From Lucinisca nassula (taxonomy: Eukaryota > Mollusca > Bivalvia > Lucinida > Lucinidae): 64,000 nt of DNA. The notes under the pieces were generated by a model. That model saw only the letters and a list, made by a program, of their open reading frames with translations, made no database searches and was not told the DNA's origin. Shown in pieces: positions 22,376 through 34,609 of this stretch (the stretch's first letter is position 1; every line of letters begins with the position of its first letter). The stretch spans positions 100,284,316 to 100,348,315 of the forward strand of contig OY757011.1 in the NCBI GenBank assembly GCA_963580285.1, read 5' to 3'. Position numbers and translations under genes: made by a program.

Positions 22376-22490
22376 TTCGATGATGTTGATCATGAAATCT
22401 TTCCTACAGTCAATTTATCCCTTCTGCTGGTTCAAGAACGGCAGTTGCAGTTTCTGGCGAAAGAATGTGCACTGCACAGGTTAAACCATT
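22376..22490 (+). mobile_element. SINE B fragment
   Basis: Body only, from gatcatgaaatctttcctac to cgaaagaatgtgcactgc. Both head and tail are missing. Confidence 0.6.
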
Positions 22491-22682
22491 GCAAGCGGGA
22501 AACCCCTAAAGGGGTACCTTTGCAAACGGTACAGGCCCAGGGCCAGCACTATTTGCAAACAGAATTGTCTGCCAAAAATAGAATAAAAACGAAAAAAGAA
22601 TATTGCTGATACCCCTTATATGACAAAAGGATTTTTCCAATATATAGCAATGTAAAAGTCCACCAGTATACAACGGGTTAAT
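22490..22682. mobile_element. TTAA-type hairpin MITE, decayed
   Basis: gcgggaaacccctaaagggg to acaacgggttaa. The gccgc hairpin is lost. Confidence 0.5.
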
Positions 22683-22751
22683 CGCCTCTAGGAATAGTCT
22701 GGTTTGATAAACTGACTAGCTAGACATTAACTACATTGGGTTGTCCGGGAT

Positions 22752-23027
22752 CATTACGCAAACACGCCTATACAAATACATTGCCACCTTTATCGCCGAA
22801 AAAATGAAAATTTCATGATGAAAAATTGTGATATTTTTCTCATTTCTGCTCAAAATATAGATTGTGGGCACTCGTTAGAACCGCCTCGATAAATATAGAT
22901 TGTGGGCACTCGTTAGAATCGCCTCATCGAGGCGGTTCTAACGAGTGCCCACAATATAACCCCAGTTTTACTATATAAAAGTGGGGTTCAAGGTGTTCAA
23001 AATTATATAGGCGTGTTTTCGTGATGT
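22752..23027. mobile_element. Palindromic MITE, type A
   Basis: Ends cattacgcaaacacgcctat and tataggcgtgttttcgtgat. The duplicated half-core resembles the 8.5-kb copy. Confidence 0.78.
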
Positions 23028-24326
23028 GTTGAGCTCCAAAGCAAACAAAAATATAGTTTATTCGTATTTTGCATTGTTGAAAGCATGTAACCTTTCATTT
23101 GTTACACAGATCTCAACGTTTGAGAACCATCGCGGTAAAAATACCCCTACTCTTACAAAGCTTGACTGCTCAATCTCCTCCACAAGGTTGGTCTAACAAC
23201 CACCTTAACAAAATATTAGTAAAGGCTATGATCAGGAATTGATACAAGTACCTCGCATCCAAGATACCAAGGGACAGAAACATCAACATTAAACAACTTC
23301 ACCATAATTACAACTTCACAAGCGGAAAGCTAAATGGACAGTTTCTTTCCCGCAAAATGCCCAAACGGCTATCCAAAATAAAAAGATATTGGCAAGACAT
23401 ATGTGCAAATACAAACAATAACAATAATAAACAACAACTGAAGTACCGCTTTAGAAAGTACAGTAAAAAGAACTACTAGGGGGAGGGGAGCTCAAATCGA
23501 TTTTACGTTGCAACAATCCTTGCCTTCTGATTCTATCGTGGTTTAGACAAATAATTTGTTCAGTTCGCATTACTAAGAGCGAAAGAAAACCAACTGTAAG
23601 ACTGAGGGAGGCCCGCCCAGCCGTTCTCACAAGCATCCAAAGTATGTGTTTGGGGTAGAAAAAAAAAGAAAATTATATTTAATTGCGGTTGCTTTAGCAA
23701 GCAGGAGCGACATAGGGATATCTCTTCTTGTCGTCGTTGTTGGCGTTCACAATGTTAAGTCTTTGCGTTTAGCTACATTCCTGGAACATGGAAGCCTCTA
23801 CTAAGGCTATTAAAACTTTATAACACAAGTGACGTGTCGCCCCTATCCAGTGCTATTAATCCTTATAGATCGCAACATAATTTTTACGCTTGGCTGCACA
23901 ATGTTCCGCCTAAGCGTTTAGCTCCGTTTACTAGAATTTGTTTCATAGAAACAGATTAGATTGCTTCTGAAGAAGCCATTCTGGAGAAGCCATCTGTCCA
24001 GAAGCTACACGTGCACTTTGTCATTCAGTTAGCGAATTGAAATGTATATATATATATATTTAGTAATTTGATTGGTTGAGAGTCAAGAAAGGGTCTGGCA
24101 AAATTTATTGATTCAACAGGAAGAGGATTAAGTCAGCAGATTCTGCAGACTCTGGCACATCCAGAGAACGAAATATATAGACACGTATATGACTGCAAGG
24201 GTGTTCGGGCTGATTTGAATCGTCACTGATTGCACGTGCCAGGTTCTACCTTTTCCTGTACACTGTCACAAATTAGAATGATTCTGCTATTCACAGTGAC
24301 ATGATAGAAAACATTATATTGCATTC

Positions 24327-24926
24327 ATCACGAAAACACGCCTTTATAAGTTTGACCCCCTTGAACCTCACTTTTATATAGTAAAACTGGGCCTTTTGTT
24401 TGTTTAATTTGAGGTTTAACGTCCCCATCAACACTGTAAAGGTCATTTTGGAGAAGTTGCTTCCAATTTTGTGGGACTTTTACCCGACATTGACATGAAA
24501 TGACATCTCAAGCCCTGCCACCCAATGAAACCAATAGGATTTATTAACATGGACGGTCCACCTTGCACCGCGGTTCCTGGACAGGCTTAGATCCTCTAAG
24601 CGGTTTACCGGTACTAGTGTGCGGGTCGGATTCAGCTCAGCGTGGAAGCATCATGCAGCCTTTATATTTCTTCAAGCCCCGATGGGGGGGGGGGGGGGGG
24701 GGGGGGGGGGGCGAAAACTGGGGTCTACAGGGGTCAATCTTATTTCTGCTCTAAAATATAAATTGTGGGTACTCGTTAGCGAGGCGGTTCTAACAAGTAC
24801 ACACCACAATCTATATTTTGAACAGAAATAAGAAAAATAGAAAAAATATCACTATTTTCACCATAAAATTTTCGTTTTTAGCGGTAAAATTTACAATGCA
24901 CTTGTATAGTTGTATTTTCGTAATGT
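24327..24926. mobile_element. Palindromic MITE, type A, split by a SINE
   Basis: Left end atcacgaaaacacgcc and right end gtatagttgtattttcgtaa. Interrupted at 24392-24713 by SINE C with a 9-bp duplication. Confidence 0.75.
24392..24713 (-). mobile_element. SINE C nested in a palindromic MITE
   Basis: Minus copy ending in a run of about 28 G (24684-24711). AAAACTGGG flanks it at 24383-24391 and 24714-24722. The MITE halves continue on each side. Confidence 0.78.
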
Positions 24927-25009
24927 GTAGAACGCATCCATGTGAGAGTATGCTTTCTACTTCTTGAATTGGTCTTTTTTCTGATCGAATCGGTATAGTT
25001 CTTTTATAT

Positions 25010-25400
25010 CAAGACATTTTTGTTGGTACTCAGCAAGGTGGTTCTAATGAGTACCAACAGTCTAATGTTTTAGATATTCTATGCTTTCTCCATTTCTCCT
25101 AAACTAACCTTTTTTTCTGATGAAAATCTGTGTGATAGTATTTTTTTTATTTCAGCTTGAAACATAGATTGCGAGTACTCTTTAGAACCGCCTCATCGAG
25201 GCGGTTCTAATGAGTACTCACAGTCTATGCTTTGGGTGTTCTATGCTCTTCTCTCTCCATTTCTCTTAAAATGACATTTTTGATGAAAATCTATGATGTA
25301 GTTCTTTTTATTTCAGCTTGAAACATAGATTGCTCTAATAGATTGCTCTATTAGAATTGCCTCAATGAGGCAGTTCTAACGAGTAGCTACAGTCTATGTT
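25010..25400. repeat. Tandem cluster of palindromic cores
   Basis: Three successive units of about 140 bp, each with catagattgc, a GAACCGCC/GGCGGTTC core and ctacagtctatgtttt, without outer MITE ends in between. Confidence 0.65.
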
Positions 25401-25652
25401 TTTGAGCAAATATAAGAAAAGTTCTGTAATGATACATGTAAATGGTGCTCAATACGCAAATGCATAGGTATATTATACCGATACAGTTGGTGCTGAATGT
25501 CATTTGTGTAATTGTGATGTTCTGTTAATTCCGTGAAATTTGTATTATTTGTTCTGAATGAAATTTTGATTTTGTTGTACTTTATCCATTGGAAATTAAA
25601 TAGTTTATTTCTAGATAAATGATATCCTCGATAACTCTGTTCCTATTTGTCA

Positions 25653-25936
25653 TCACGAAAACCCGCCTATAAAATTTCGACCCCATGGAACCTCACTTTT
25701 ATATAGTAAAACTGGGGTTTACAGGGGTAAACCTTATTTTTCTTATTTCTGCTCTAAATATAGGTTGTGGGTACTCGTTAGAACCGCCTTGATGAGGCAG
25801 TTCTAACGTGCATCCACAAATTATATTTTGAGCAGAAATAAGAAAATATCACAATGTTTATCTTAAATTTTTCGGGGTTTTTTTTTCGAAATTTTACAAT
25901 GTATTTGTATAGGCGTGTTTTCGTAATGGTCCATAG
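25653..25936. mobile_element. Palindromic MITE, type A
   Basis: Ends catcacgaaaacccgcctat and gtataggcgtgttttcgtaa, with a full core at about 25767-25810. Confidence 0.77.
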
Positions 25937-26604
25937 TTTATCAATCGACCTAAAGTTACTAACTACAAAAGTTTACCGCCTGCTATTGCAAGTGACTATC
26001 GTTGACCACGTACAAAATCCAGATACTGGTTATTTATAGTCAACAATGAAAGAGCCATTCTTCCCGAGCGCTAATCTGGTCTGGAATCAGCTGCCTGGCG
26101 GTCTAGTAACAGCACCAAGCTTGGAGGACTTCAAGACTCCTGTTTTGCTGGTTTTACAGTGGTTTTAAGTTTTTGGACCAGATTTGGACCCCGCCTCACC
26201 CTTGTAGATAGTCATACTTGGTGCGGGAATACTTGCAGACATGCGACGTAAGTACGGGCGACGATTGCGGCCGCGTAGTCGATTTAAGCCCCCCCCCCCC
26301 AACACACACACGAGTGAAATTATTTTCACTGACCATTCCAAAGCATGATTTAGACCGTTAGTCATTAATGGGATTCTGCACCTCATATATAAGGCCTATA
26401 TCAGCCCTTTTCATGCTGAATATTCATATATGCCACACCCACTACCGATTATCAACCAATTAGATTACTTGATGCAAATTATTACAACAAATTCATAATC
26501 TGAATTGCAAACAATTTAGATCCTGATCAGATGGCTTCTTCAGAAGTCATCTGATCTGGATCTACATTGTTTCAAAGAAAAGGCATATCCGGGTTCAGCA
26601 GGAC

Positions 26605-26930
26605 AAGGGTTAGAATATGGTAATGTAATAAGGGATAACTGCACAAAAGCTCCATCTGACCTTTTGGAACCTGTTGCTTTGGATGCTGCTCGAATTGTAA
26701 CTGGCCAAAGAAGAAAAAATAGCAAACTCATTCAACTATACAATGAATCTCCATCCTATCTCAATGACATTCTTGATAAATACAATCAGCATGACCCTGG
26801 ATACACTCTAAAACAGTGAAATTGCGACATCCAACACCACGGAAAACATCATTTAAAAATCCATTTTTGTTTCAACTATAGACTTGTGGAATGGACTTGC
26901 TTCCAAAGGATAACCCGTTTATAGAACATT
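26605..26930 (+). pseudogene. Non-LTR retrotransposon C-terminal fragment
   Basis: The + frame reads EYGNVIRDNCTKAPSDLLEP, then ALDAARIVTG, then SYLNDILDKY, matching the post-RT region of non-LTR elements. There is an apparent internal deletion after RIVTG and a stop after LKQ, then a shifted frame with RHPTPRKTSFKNPF. Dead relic; it may belong with the fragment at 27795. Confidence 0.6.
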
Positions 26931-27204
26931 TTTAACTTCACTACAGCTGGTGTGTGGGAATGTGTGGTGGCGGTAAAACGTCTCCCTGCCCTACATCATA
27001 GTGTAGCTTATATTTTCCATTGTGGAATTTTGAAAATATGTGAGGGTCACTGATGAAACCTAATTGGCTGAGACTAGCTAGTCTGGCCCAGAAAACATGT
27101 ACACTCCATATTTTTCACTTCTGTGGTGTATTCCTTGCTTCCAAAGGATAACCCTTTTATAGGACATTGATAATGAAATTAATATAGTTGTACATCACTC
27201 TACT

Positions 27205-27647
27205 ACGGAACTCTGAAAGGGAAATGCATTTTCTTTGAATATGTTGTGCGAACAAGATAATATCTTGTGCGCACAAGATGTTATCTTGTTTGCACAACTT
27301 AATATCTTGTGTGCACAAGATATTATCTTGTTTGCAAAACATAAATCTTGTTCACACAACATAATATAGTGTGCACACAATATATTATCTTGTGCGCACA
27401 AGTTATTATCTTGTTCGCACAACACATTATCTTGTTCACATAACATATCTTGCTTGCACGGCATACATGTTGAACGAACAATATATTGCAAACAAGATAA
27501 TATCTTGTGTACACAAGATATTATCTTGTTCGCAACACTAAATATCTTGTTTGGATAACATGCATGTAATATCTTGTGTGCACAACTTAATATGTTGTTC
27601 ACACACTATATAAAATAAGAAAATGCATGTCCCTTCCCGAGTTCCTT
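27205..27647. mobile_element. hAT-like MITE carrying a palindromic tandem array
   Basis: Inverted ends gaaactgcattttctt-type (left ggaactctgaaagggaaatg, right gtcccttcccgagttcc) over about 30 bases. An exact 8-bp duplication ACTCTACT lies at 27197-27204 and 27648-27655. The interior repeats caagataatatcttg with gtgcgcac or gttcgcac linkers more than ten times. Confidence 0.7.
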
Positions 27648-27794
27648 ACTCTACTCTTTCAAAAAAGCTCTTACTAAACAAATTTAGCCCCCAATACCTT
27701 ATTGTTTGCATGGCACAAGAAAATATAATTTAATACTACGCCAGCATAGGAACAAAAAAGTTCTCTAAATGCTGACGATGATCACCTAAGTGAA

Positions 27795-28028
27795 ATGGCT
27801 CTTTGTCTTGACTGTGGTGTTGAAGAAACTGTAGAACATTATCTGTTGCAGTGCAACAAATATACCGAATGCCGCACACAGATGATAAATACATTACAGT
27901 GCAAGAACAACATATACATGAATATAAAAATCTATGCTGAAGATATTTTATCCGGCAATTGCAACCTTTCCTATCAGGAAAACTGTCAATTACTTGACGT
28001 AGTAATTGACTTCTTGAGAAAAAACTGA
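27795..28028 (+). pseudogene. C-terminal Cys-rich tail of a non-LTR retroelement
   Basis: 77 codons contain CLDCGVEETVEHYLLQCNKY, the C-x2-C-x7-H-x4-C signature of the tail that follows RT in many non-LTR elements. Similar-frame residues start about 30 bases upstream. It probably belonged to the element seen at 26.6-26.9 kb, with the hAT-like MITE at 27.2 kb between them. Confidence 0.6.
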
Positions 28029-28039
28029 AAGGTTTGATT

Positions 28040-28800
28040 AGTCGGACATGATGAGAGTCTTCACTAGTCACTGGACGTGTCACCAGGAACAATTTTGTCT
28101 CGCATAAGACCCTGATCTGTGCATTGTTTCTCTATTTTTCTTTCTCTAACAGAACACATTGATAAGCAGAACATTCAAGGGTACAGACCCAAACTGGCTA
28201 TGTCAATACTTAGCAGTCAAGGCCCCTGCTCTGACTTGCATTTCCTTTCGGTAAGTCAGAGGAGTGGGATTCTTAGCTTCTGAACCTGGTGACACAAGCT
28301 CTAGTGTACCATCTATCTCGGTCACGTTGACCACTACATCTGACCACTACAATAACTTATGCATATGCTTTTCCTGTAATAACAAAGCCTACAACAATAA
28401 AATAATCAAAATTGCATCGAAAATGTACAATACTCACGGCATTAGGTAAAATGGACAAACGTATGGTAAAATGTTTCTGCTTCTTCGCAACGTGTCAACT
28501 TGTGCTAGAGTAAGCGACCCTGCTAGATGTATTAGTATGGCTTCCATGTCAACACCTCCTGATCTTGTCCCCTCCAGATCTTGTCCTTAAACCATGACCC
28601 ACCTCATACTCAATAATTGTTTAACTTAATATAGGTGTCGTTCGAATACTTTTATATTTAATTATGGTGATCTTTTTTTTAAAATTTAAACATCAACATT
28701 CTAAACAACTCATGTTTACTGGCGTTTGCTGTGAAGCTACCACATGTATCACGTCAAACCCATCACGGTGAATACTGGAATTCGTCGGAGTAACATGCTT
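28040..28800. other. Interval without recognised gene
   Basis: AT-rich. Short ORFs only, no splice-flanked exon or known repeat seen. Confidence 0.5.
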
Positions 28801-28814
28801 CTTCCTCTCTTCTC

Positions 28815-28856
28815 TTTCTCCTCTTTCTTCTTTTTCTTCTTCTTCTTCTTCTTCTT

Positions 28857-28887
<31 letters not shown>
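28815..28887. repeat. (TTC)n microsatellite
   Basis: About 20 TTC units, giving a spurious poly-Lys ORF on the minus strand. Confidence 0.93.
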
Positions 28888-29344
28888 TATAGTACATAAT
28901 TTGACAACTGTGAAAAATAGTAAATGTACATAGGCAACATATACCTTTATGCTTACAACATCCTAAGGAGAGGATAAATATAGGCTGAGCCTACATCCAG
29001 TCCTTTGACAATTGTATGTATATTTGTTGTTCAGATGTGTGTTTTCATGTCATGAAATTTTGAATAAATAAATAAATGAATAAATAAAATCCCAAGGTGG
29101 TTCTTCTGTCGCGGTTTATTCTTGTTATGGTTTGTCTTTGAGTGTGTGTGTGTCTTATATATTTTTGTTTTGGATAGCCAGTTGGCCATTTTGTAGGAAA
29201 GTAATTGTCGTTTATGCTCTTCGCTATTGATGTTTCCATTGGGGTCTAGTTATTTCATATTTGTGTATCTTTCCCTTTGTTGTCTTTGATGGGAGATGCG
29301 GGTTAATTTTATCGATTACTGATCACCGCCTTCACTTCTAGTAC

Positions 29345-30175
29345 GCATTTATGCAAGACACTAGAAGAAAAGAAATCTGAATTTCAAAGAAAGATAGAAC
29401 ACAAAACCCGTCAAGGCTGAAATGGTAAATGTTTCTCTGAAGTATCGGCCTCATAAAGCATACGGTTTGTGAGAAGATAATTTTCAAAGTACTTTTTATG
29501 CATATAGGTTTCTGTAGCAACCAATAAAAATGAGCAGTGTGCATAAAATAATATCTGATTGAAGATAACTTAAGAAATATTTCTTTAACAGTTTTAACAA
29601 AAATGTTCGTATTCAATTGCTTGGCAGTAATTTTTTTTTTTCAATTCTCCCCATTATAAGTCTATGGAAACTCTAAGAGCCGATTTTCATTTTTTTTTTC
29701 AAATTAAAGACACATCGGATAATGCTGGATATTTCAAGAAAAAATATACATTCAATCTGCTTGGTTTAGACTTTATACCATTAGTATTTATCTTATCAAC
29801 ATATATGGCCCCGCGAAAACTACTCACTTATATACTGGGAAATTACGTAACTCCGTACTATTATGCGCCTAAAAAATCTGCACCACTTTTGTTTTTTTGC
29901 ATCCACGTTTATTATACTTCCGTAAAATAATGCCATCACGTGGTATTGATGATTGTTTCTACCTGATGAGTTAAAAAGGTGCAATCCATCTTCCGGCCAT
30001 TGGACTATGTCAGATCAAAAACTAGGCCAGTTAGATATATTTCTTTAAATCCATGTTCACCCTACAGAGACAACAGTTTGGCTTCTATCTTCATAAAAAT
30101 GTGTCTTGGACTTGATCGATTTTGAATTTGGGTCATATTGGAGCAAAACTTGATCAGTAGGTTAAATTTCTTTAA
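29345..30175. other. Interval without recognised gene
   Basis: AT-rich. Short ORFs on both strands without family signatures. A T-run and a pentaT-rich stretch at 29630-29700. Confidence 0.5.
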
Positions 30176-30177
30176 AT

Positions 30178-31812
30178 TAGAAGTGAAGGCAATGATCAGG
30201 ACTCGATACAATTAGCCCACAGCTCCCATCGGAGACACCAAAGGGAAAAACATGCAACAACAGGTCCTAATGGGAACATCAATAGCGGAAAGCCATAAGG
30301 ACAGTTACTTTCCCACAAAATGACCAATTGGCTATCCCCGCCCCCCCCCCGCCCCCCAAATAATAATATAAGCGATACAAACACTCAAAGACAAACCATA
30401 GCAAAAAAAACGCGACAGGAGAACCGCCTTTGAACGGTCTGTGAAACGAATTCCACTGGGTGACTTAAATCGATTTTACGTGGCCACACTCCTCGCCCTT
30501 ACTTCCGTCGAGATTTAGACAAATAACCAGTGCTTCAGCTGAAGTGCACGACCCGCCGGATGCTTTTAGCTTTATGAGTGTTACCATATATGGGTATGGC
30601 GGCCATTTTGGTCATGTGACCTGGACCTAAAACGGTTCCCCAAATAAATGCGCCTTATCATAAGGAGCAAAAATATATCTTATACTTTTATACTGTATTC
30701 TGAATCGTTTGCAGGATAAAATGCAGTCTCACTTTTCCAATACAAAAGCATATGTGTCAAAGTTTGACCTAGGCACAAAGAAGGTCAAGGTCAACCCAGG
30801 GTCACCATTTTAACAATTTATGATCGGCCTACGTCCCAAATGCTATTTATCAAGTTTCGTGGAAATCTGCCAAGTGGTTCTGGAGAAGACTATTTTTGAA
30901 GAGTTTTTACCATATATGGCTTGGCGGCCATTTTGGTCATGTGACCAGGACCCCATGAGCAAATTTTTCCCCCCATCCCATAGAGGCTCCATATGAAATT
31001 TGACTTCAATCGGCCCAACGGTTTCCGAGGAGAAGCAGTTCTAAATTTTTCACATTTTTCGCCTCGGCGAGGCTATACTAAATGGAATGTAATATTTCGC
31101 AAGTTCATTGGTTAGATCTCATTAATATCTATCAGTAAGCCAAAAATTGTTTAAATATTCCAAGCGGTTAAGTCACTATCACCAATTTTCACAAACGGGT
31201 TACGGACGACAGACAGACATACCATATATGGCTTGGCGGCCATTTTGGTCATGTGACCAGGACCCCATGAGCAAATTTTTTCCCCCATCCCATAGAGGCT
31301 CCATATGAAATTTGACTTCAATCGGCCCAACGGTTTCCGAGGAGAAGCAATTCAAAATGTTTCACATTTTTCGCTTCGGCGAGGCTATACTAAATGGAAT
31401 GTAATATTTCGCAAGTTCATTGGTTAGATCTCATTGATATCTATCAGTATGCCAAAAATTGTTTAAATATTCCAAGCGGTTAAGTCACTATCACCAATTT
31501 TCACAAACGGGTTACGGACGGACAGACTGACAGACTGACGGAATGACCGAATGACAGAATGACACGGTGATTTTAGGGCACTCTTAGAAATCAACCGACT
31601 TTAGTCGGTTGCTTTTTCTGCGGGTCGTGCAATTTGTTCAGTGCGCATGAAGGCCTCCTAACTCACCAGTGCAACATCGTGAACATAAAAAAATCAAACA
31701 ACCACAGAGATGAAACAACGGTGAGGACTCAATAGCAAGATACTGAAATGTGGAGCAAAAGAAAACCAACAGTTAAGACTCCGATGTGCTTGGCCAGAGA
31801 CATTGTTCTTGC
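30178..31812. repeat. Dispersed repeat R, split by a Helentron-like element
   Basis: Same order as at 47.4 kb, with the break at acaaata|atttgttcag (30526/31632). Confidence 0.65.
30527..31631 (-). mobile_element. Helentron-like element with a definable empty site
   Basis: In minus orientation it starts TGCACGACCCGC and ends GCGGGTCGTGCA, then the hairpin CTTCAGCTGAAG and CACTGG. It contains two direct repeats of about 312 bp (from 30909 and 31221) and a partial third. It interrupts another dispersed repeat; intact copies of that repeat (for example at 47740) read acaaataatttgttcag, so insertion was between two T residues with no target duplication. Confidence 0.7.
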
Positions 31813-31839
31813 TCTACAGGCTACAGTTTTTCTTCAATA

Positions 31840-32315
31840 TTCATAAACTCTACCTGATAGTTTGTCCTAAAATATCTTGGTCAGCTTCAAATATTGGTTG
31901 TCAGGTTGCAACAATGTAAGATTTCAAATACCCTTTTCTCGCTTTAGAGAGGTTACAGTTTTCCAATTAATCTTTACAAAACTTTACCACGCTGTTTTTC
32001 AAGTTAGACAATGGGCCGTGCCATATAAAATCTGTGTCACCAGGTCAAAATTCTTAAAAACCTTGTATTCTGTCTAGATGTCAAAGCTTTCCTGCATCCT
32101 TCTTCGAACTTAACCAGTTGTCTTGATAATATACCTAGAATATGGTTACGTTGGAATATGGGTCAAATCGGATCAAAAACGAAATTATCGGGTCTATTTT
32201 CTTTAATTCTATTTGCGCACAAACTCTAGAGGCTACAATGACTCAAATGAGCGACTCGTACATGTACAGGTGAGCTACAAATGAGCTATTTAGGGCCATC
32301 ATGGCCCCCTTGTTA
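31840..32315 (+). mobile_element. Helentron-like element, 3' part
   Basis: Unit-like text (tctagaggctacaatgac), then caggtgagctacaaatgagc, the hairpin agggccatcatggccc and CTTGTT at about 32312. The 5' end was not found. Confidence 0.45.
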
Positions 32316-32372
32316 AAATTATATATTTGACACCTGGTGTACGCTTATTAGAACACTATAGTTTAAGTTATT

Positions 32373-32570
32373 TTGATTCTTGATTAGGAACATGGGATCA
32401 TAATCTCCGCAAGAGAGTGATATTTTCCCGAGGCGTAAGGGGAAAATAACGCTGTCAGGCGGGGAATTTAAGATTCGAGCAAATAGCACTGTCAGGCGGG
32501 GAATTTAAGACTCGGGCAAATATCGCTCTCAGACGAGGAATATGATCCCATGTTCCCCGTCAAGAATAAT
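32373..32570. mobile_element. MITE with attcttga ends
   Basis: Left attcttgattaggaacatgg and right ccatgttccccgtcaagaat are inverted, with atgggatcat next to them on both sides. The interior has two copies of gtcaggcggggaatttaaga. Confidence 0.65.
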
Positions 32571-33249
32571 AATAATGAATTTGTTATACTGGAAAGCTAA
32601 CATGTGAGGTCATCGCAATTTAGCGAAGGTAATATATTTCTGCTCACGGGGTATATAGAGGATCTTACATGAGTGTTCATGTATTGTTGAATTTTAAACG
32701 AGTTGAGGAAAAGGGATAAAATTCGAGAATTTGCTTATCGAGGCGGTTCGAACGGGTACTCACAACCTATATTTTAGAGCAGAAATTAGAAAAATAAGGT
32801 TTACCGCTGTAAACCCCAGTTTTACTATACAAAGGGGTCAAAATTAGTTTATACTAATTTATTTTAGATCGATTGCAATGAAAGCTTCAAGCTTCTTGAA
32901 TCGCTCTCGAACACTCATTCCGGCGGGTGCATTTACGCGCGCGCGCGAGAGAGAGAGAGGCAGTGGCTTTTACACTTTTGCTACCCATTTACACCTGGGT
33001 GGAGTGGGGCAGTGTCATTACGCGTCTTGCACAAGAACACACCTAAAATTAAATAGGCGTGTTTCCGTGATGCGTCTCAAAAATGATTCTATTAGAAGAA
33101 AAACGACACATAATACGCAAATCGTTTTAATAACAACCTACAGCAAAGTAGCACCTTTCATGGTTGTCTCCAGATCTAAACATCACACTGGACACTCCGC
33201 GTCTACTTGGATCTGGAAACATCCAATAGACGTGATACAATGCGGTAGT

Positions 33250-33477
33250 TTAACCCATATATGACAATGGAATCTTCCATCTTATAAATTTGGAATTGTC
33301 CATTTTCAATTATAGGGGTGTCAGATTTGTTTTGTTTAATGTAAGTTGTACAAAAATGTATGTTCTTTGAGCAAACTGTGTAGACCCAGATCAGACGCCG
33401 CGTTATGCGGCGTCTGATCTGGGTCTACATTGTTTGCCAACGTCCCAAAAAAGGGCCACTAGGCATATATGGGTTAA
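33250..33477. mobile_element. TTAA-type hairpin MITE
   Basis: TTAACCCATATATG and catatatgggTTAA ends are perfect inverses; hairpin gacgccgcgttatgcggcgtc. Confidence 0.74.
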
Positions 33478-33892
33478 GATACTGTAGTATATAGTGTCAA
33501 TATTTTCCTCTAAATTATAAATATCCTCGACCGGCAGCAGGAATGAATTAGCCAGCAGACATAAATTGGTTAATAACTAGCAGAAAGCTGAATAAACATT
33601 TGGCATTTACAATAAAAATGGCAATGTCCGATAATATGTTACAGAATACGAAATTATTGAATATGAAAGTATTCCAAGGTCTCGGCGGAGATAGATTTAA
33701 ATAGCCAGTTTAAGCCAAAGAGAATCAAAGTGCTTTCAGATCATGAGGTTTCAATGATGGAAAACTGCACACGTTTTCAGTCTTTAGGATTATTTCCGCA
33801 GAACTCTTAATAATTGATGTAAATGCTAAGGAAAGAAATGTTGTAACTAGACATCATATAAAATAAACATGCATATGTAATGAACATCAGGT

Positions 33893-34165
33893 GAACAAGT
33901 CCGTGAAATGAACACCCCCTAAACCCCATTTTACGGAGAACACTGGGGTTTAAGGGGGTATACATTATTTTTCTTATTTCTGCTCGCTCCAACACATAGG
34001 TTGTGGGTACTCGTTAGAACCGGCTCATTGAGGCGGTTCTAACGAGCACCCACAACCAATGTTTGTAGCATTAATAAGAAAAATATCACATATTTTTATC
34101 AGGGAAAGTAGCCATTTTGGAGATGAGAAAAATGCACTATGTCACACGGGTGTGTTATCATACTG
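33893..34165. mobile_element. Palindromic MITE, type B
   Basis: Left gaacaagtccgtgaaatgaa, full core at about 34013-34050, and right cacgggtgtgttatcatact. Confidence 0.75.
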
Positions 34166-34609
34166 AAATATAGCATTAAAGAGAAAAGTAGCGTTAACAT
34201 TGGGGGCGGTTCTTACGCGTTGAAACAGAACTGAATAAAAATACGAATACACTTCTATAATTACATGTATATAAAGTGGGGTGAAATAAGAGCGTTGATG
34301 ACACAGACTTATCATAAGGAAATGGCGAAGATCCAAACCTAAGAAATATTTGTATGTCGTGGAATGTATAAAGATTGGAGTTGCCATATTAATTCAACAA
34401 CAACCGCAGAAAACAAAATACAATAAAAATCAGACGGTCTGTTTAGAATAAAAAAATGTTTCAGTTATAAAGTAGTGTATAAAATCTATAGCAATTTTTG
34501 TCAGTGCATGTCAAGTGCCAGGAAGTAAAACGAGGAAGGAATTGGATACACCTGAGATAGATCTATTTCATGCCATTTTTGCAAGGCCGATAACATTTGC
34601 TTTCCGACA

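Noticed and set aside
27195..27602. 135-codon ORF with repeated CAHKI/CANKI words
   Set aside because: It is a reading of the palindromic CAAGATAATATCTTG array inside a MITE, open only because the unit lacks stops in that frame.
27205..27647. CRISPR-like array
   Set aside because: Units are self-complementary and linkers are near-identical, not unique spacers; eukaryotic context.
28749..28940. Poly-Lys ORF
   Set aside because: Translation of the TTC microsatellite.
32878..33264. 128-codon ORF
   Set aside because: Composition is repeat-like (RARERERG from a GCGC/GAGA stretch) and it overlaps MITE fragments and a TTAA element; no domain seen.
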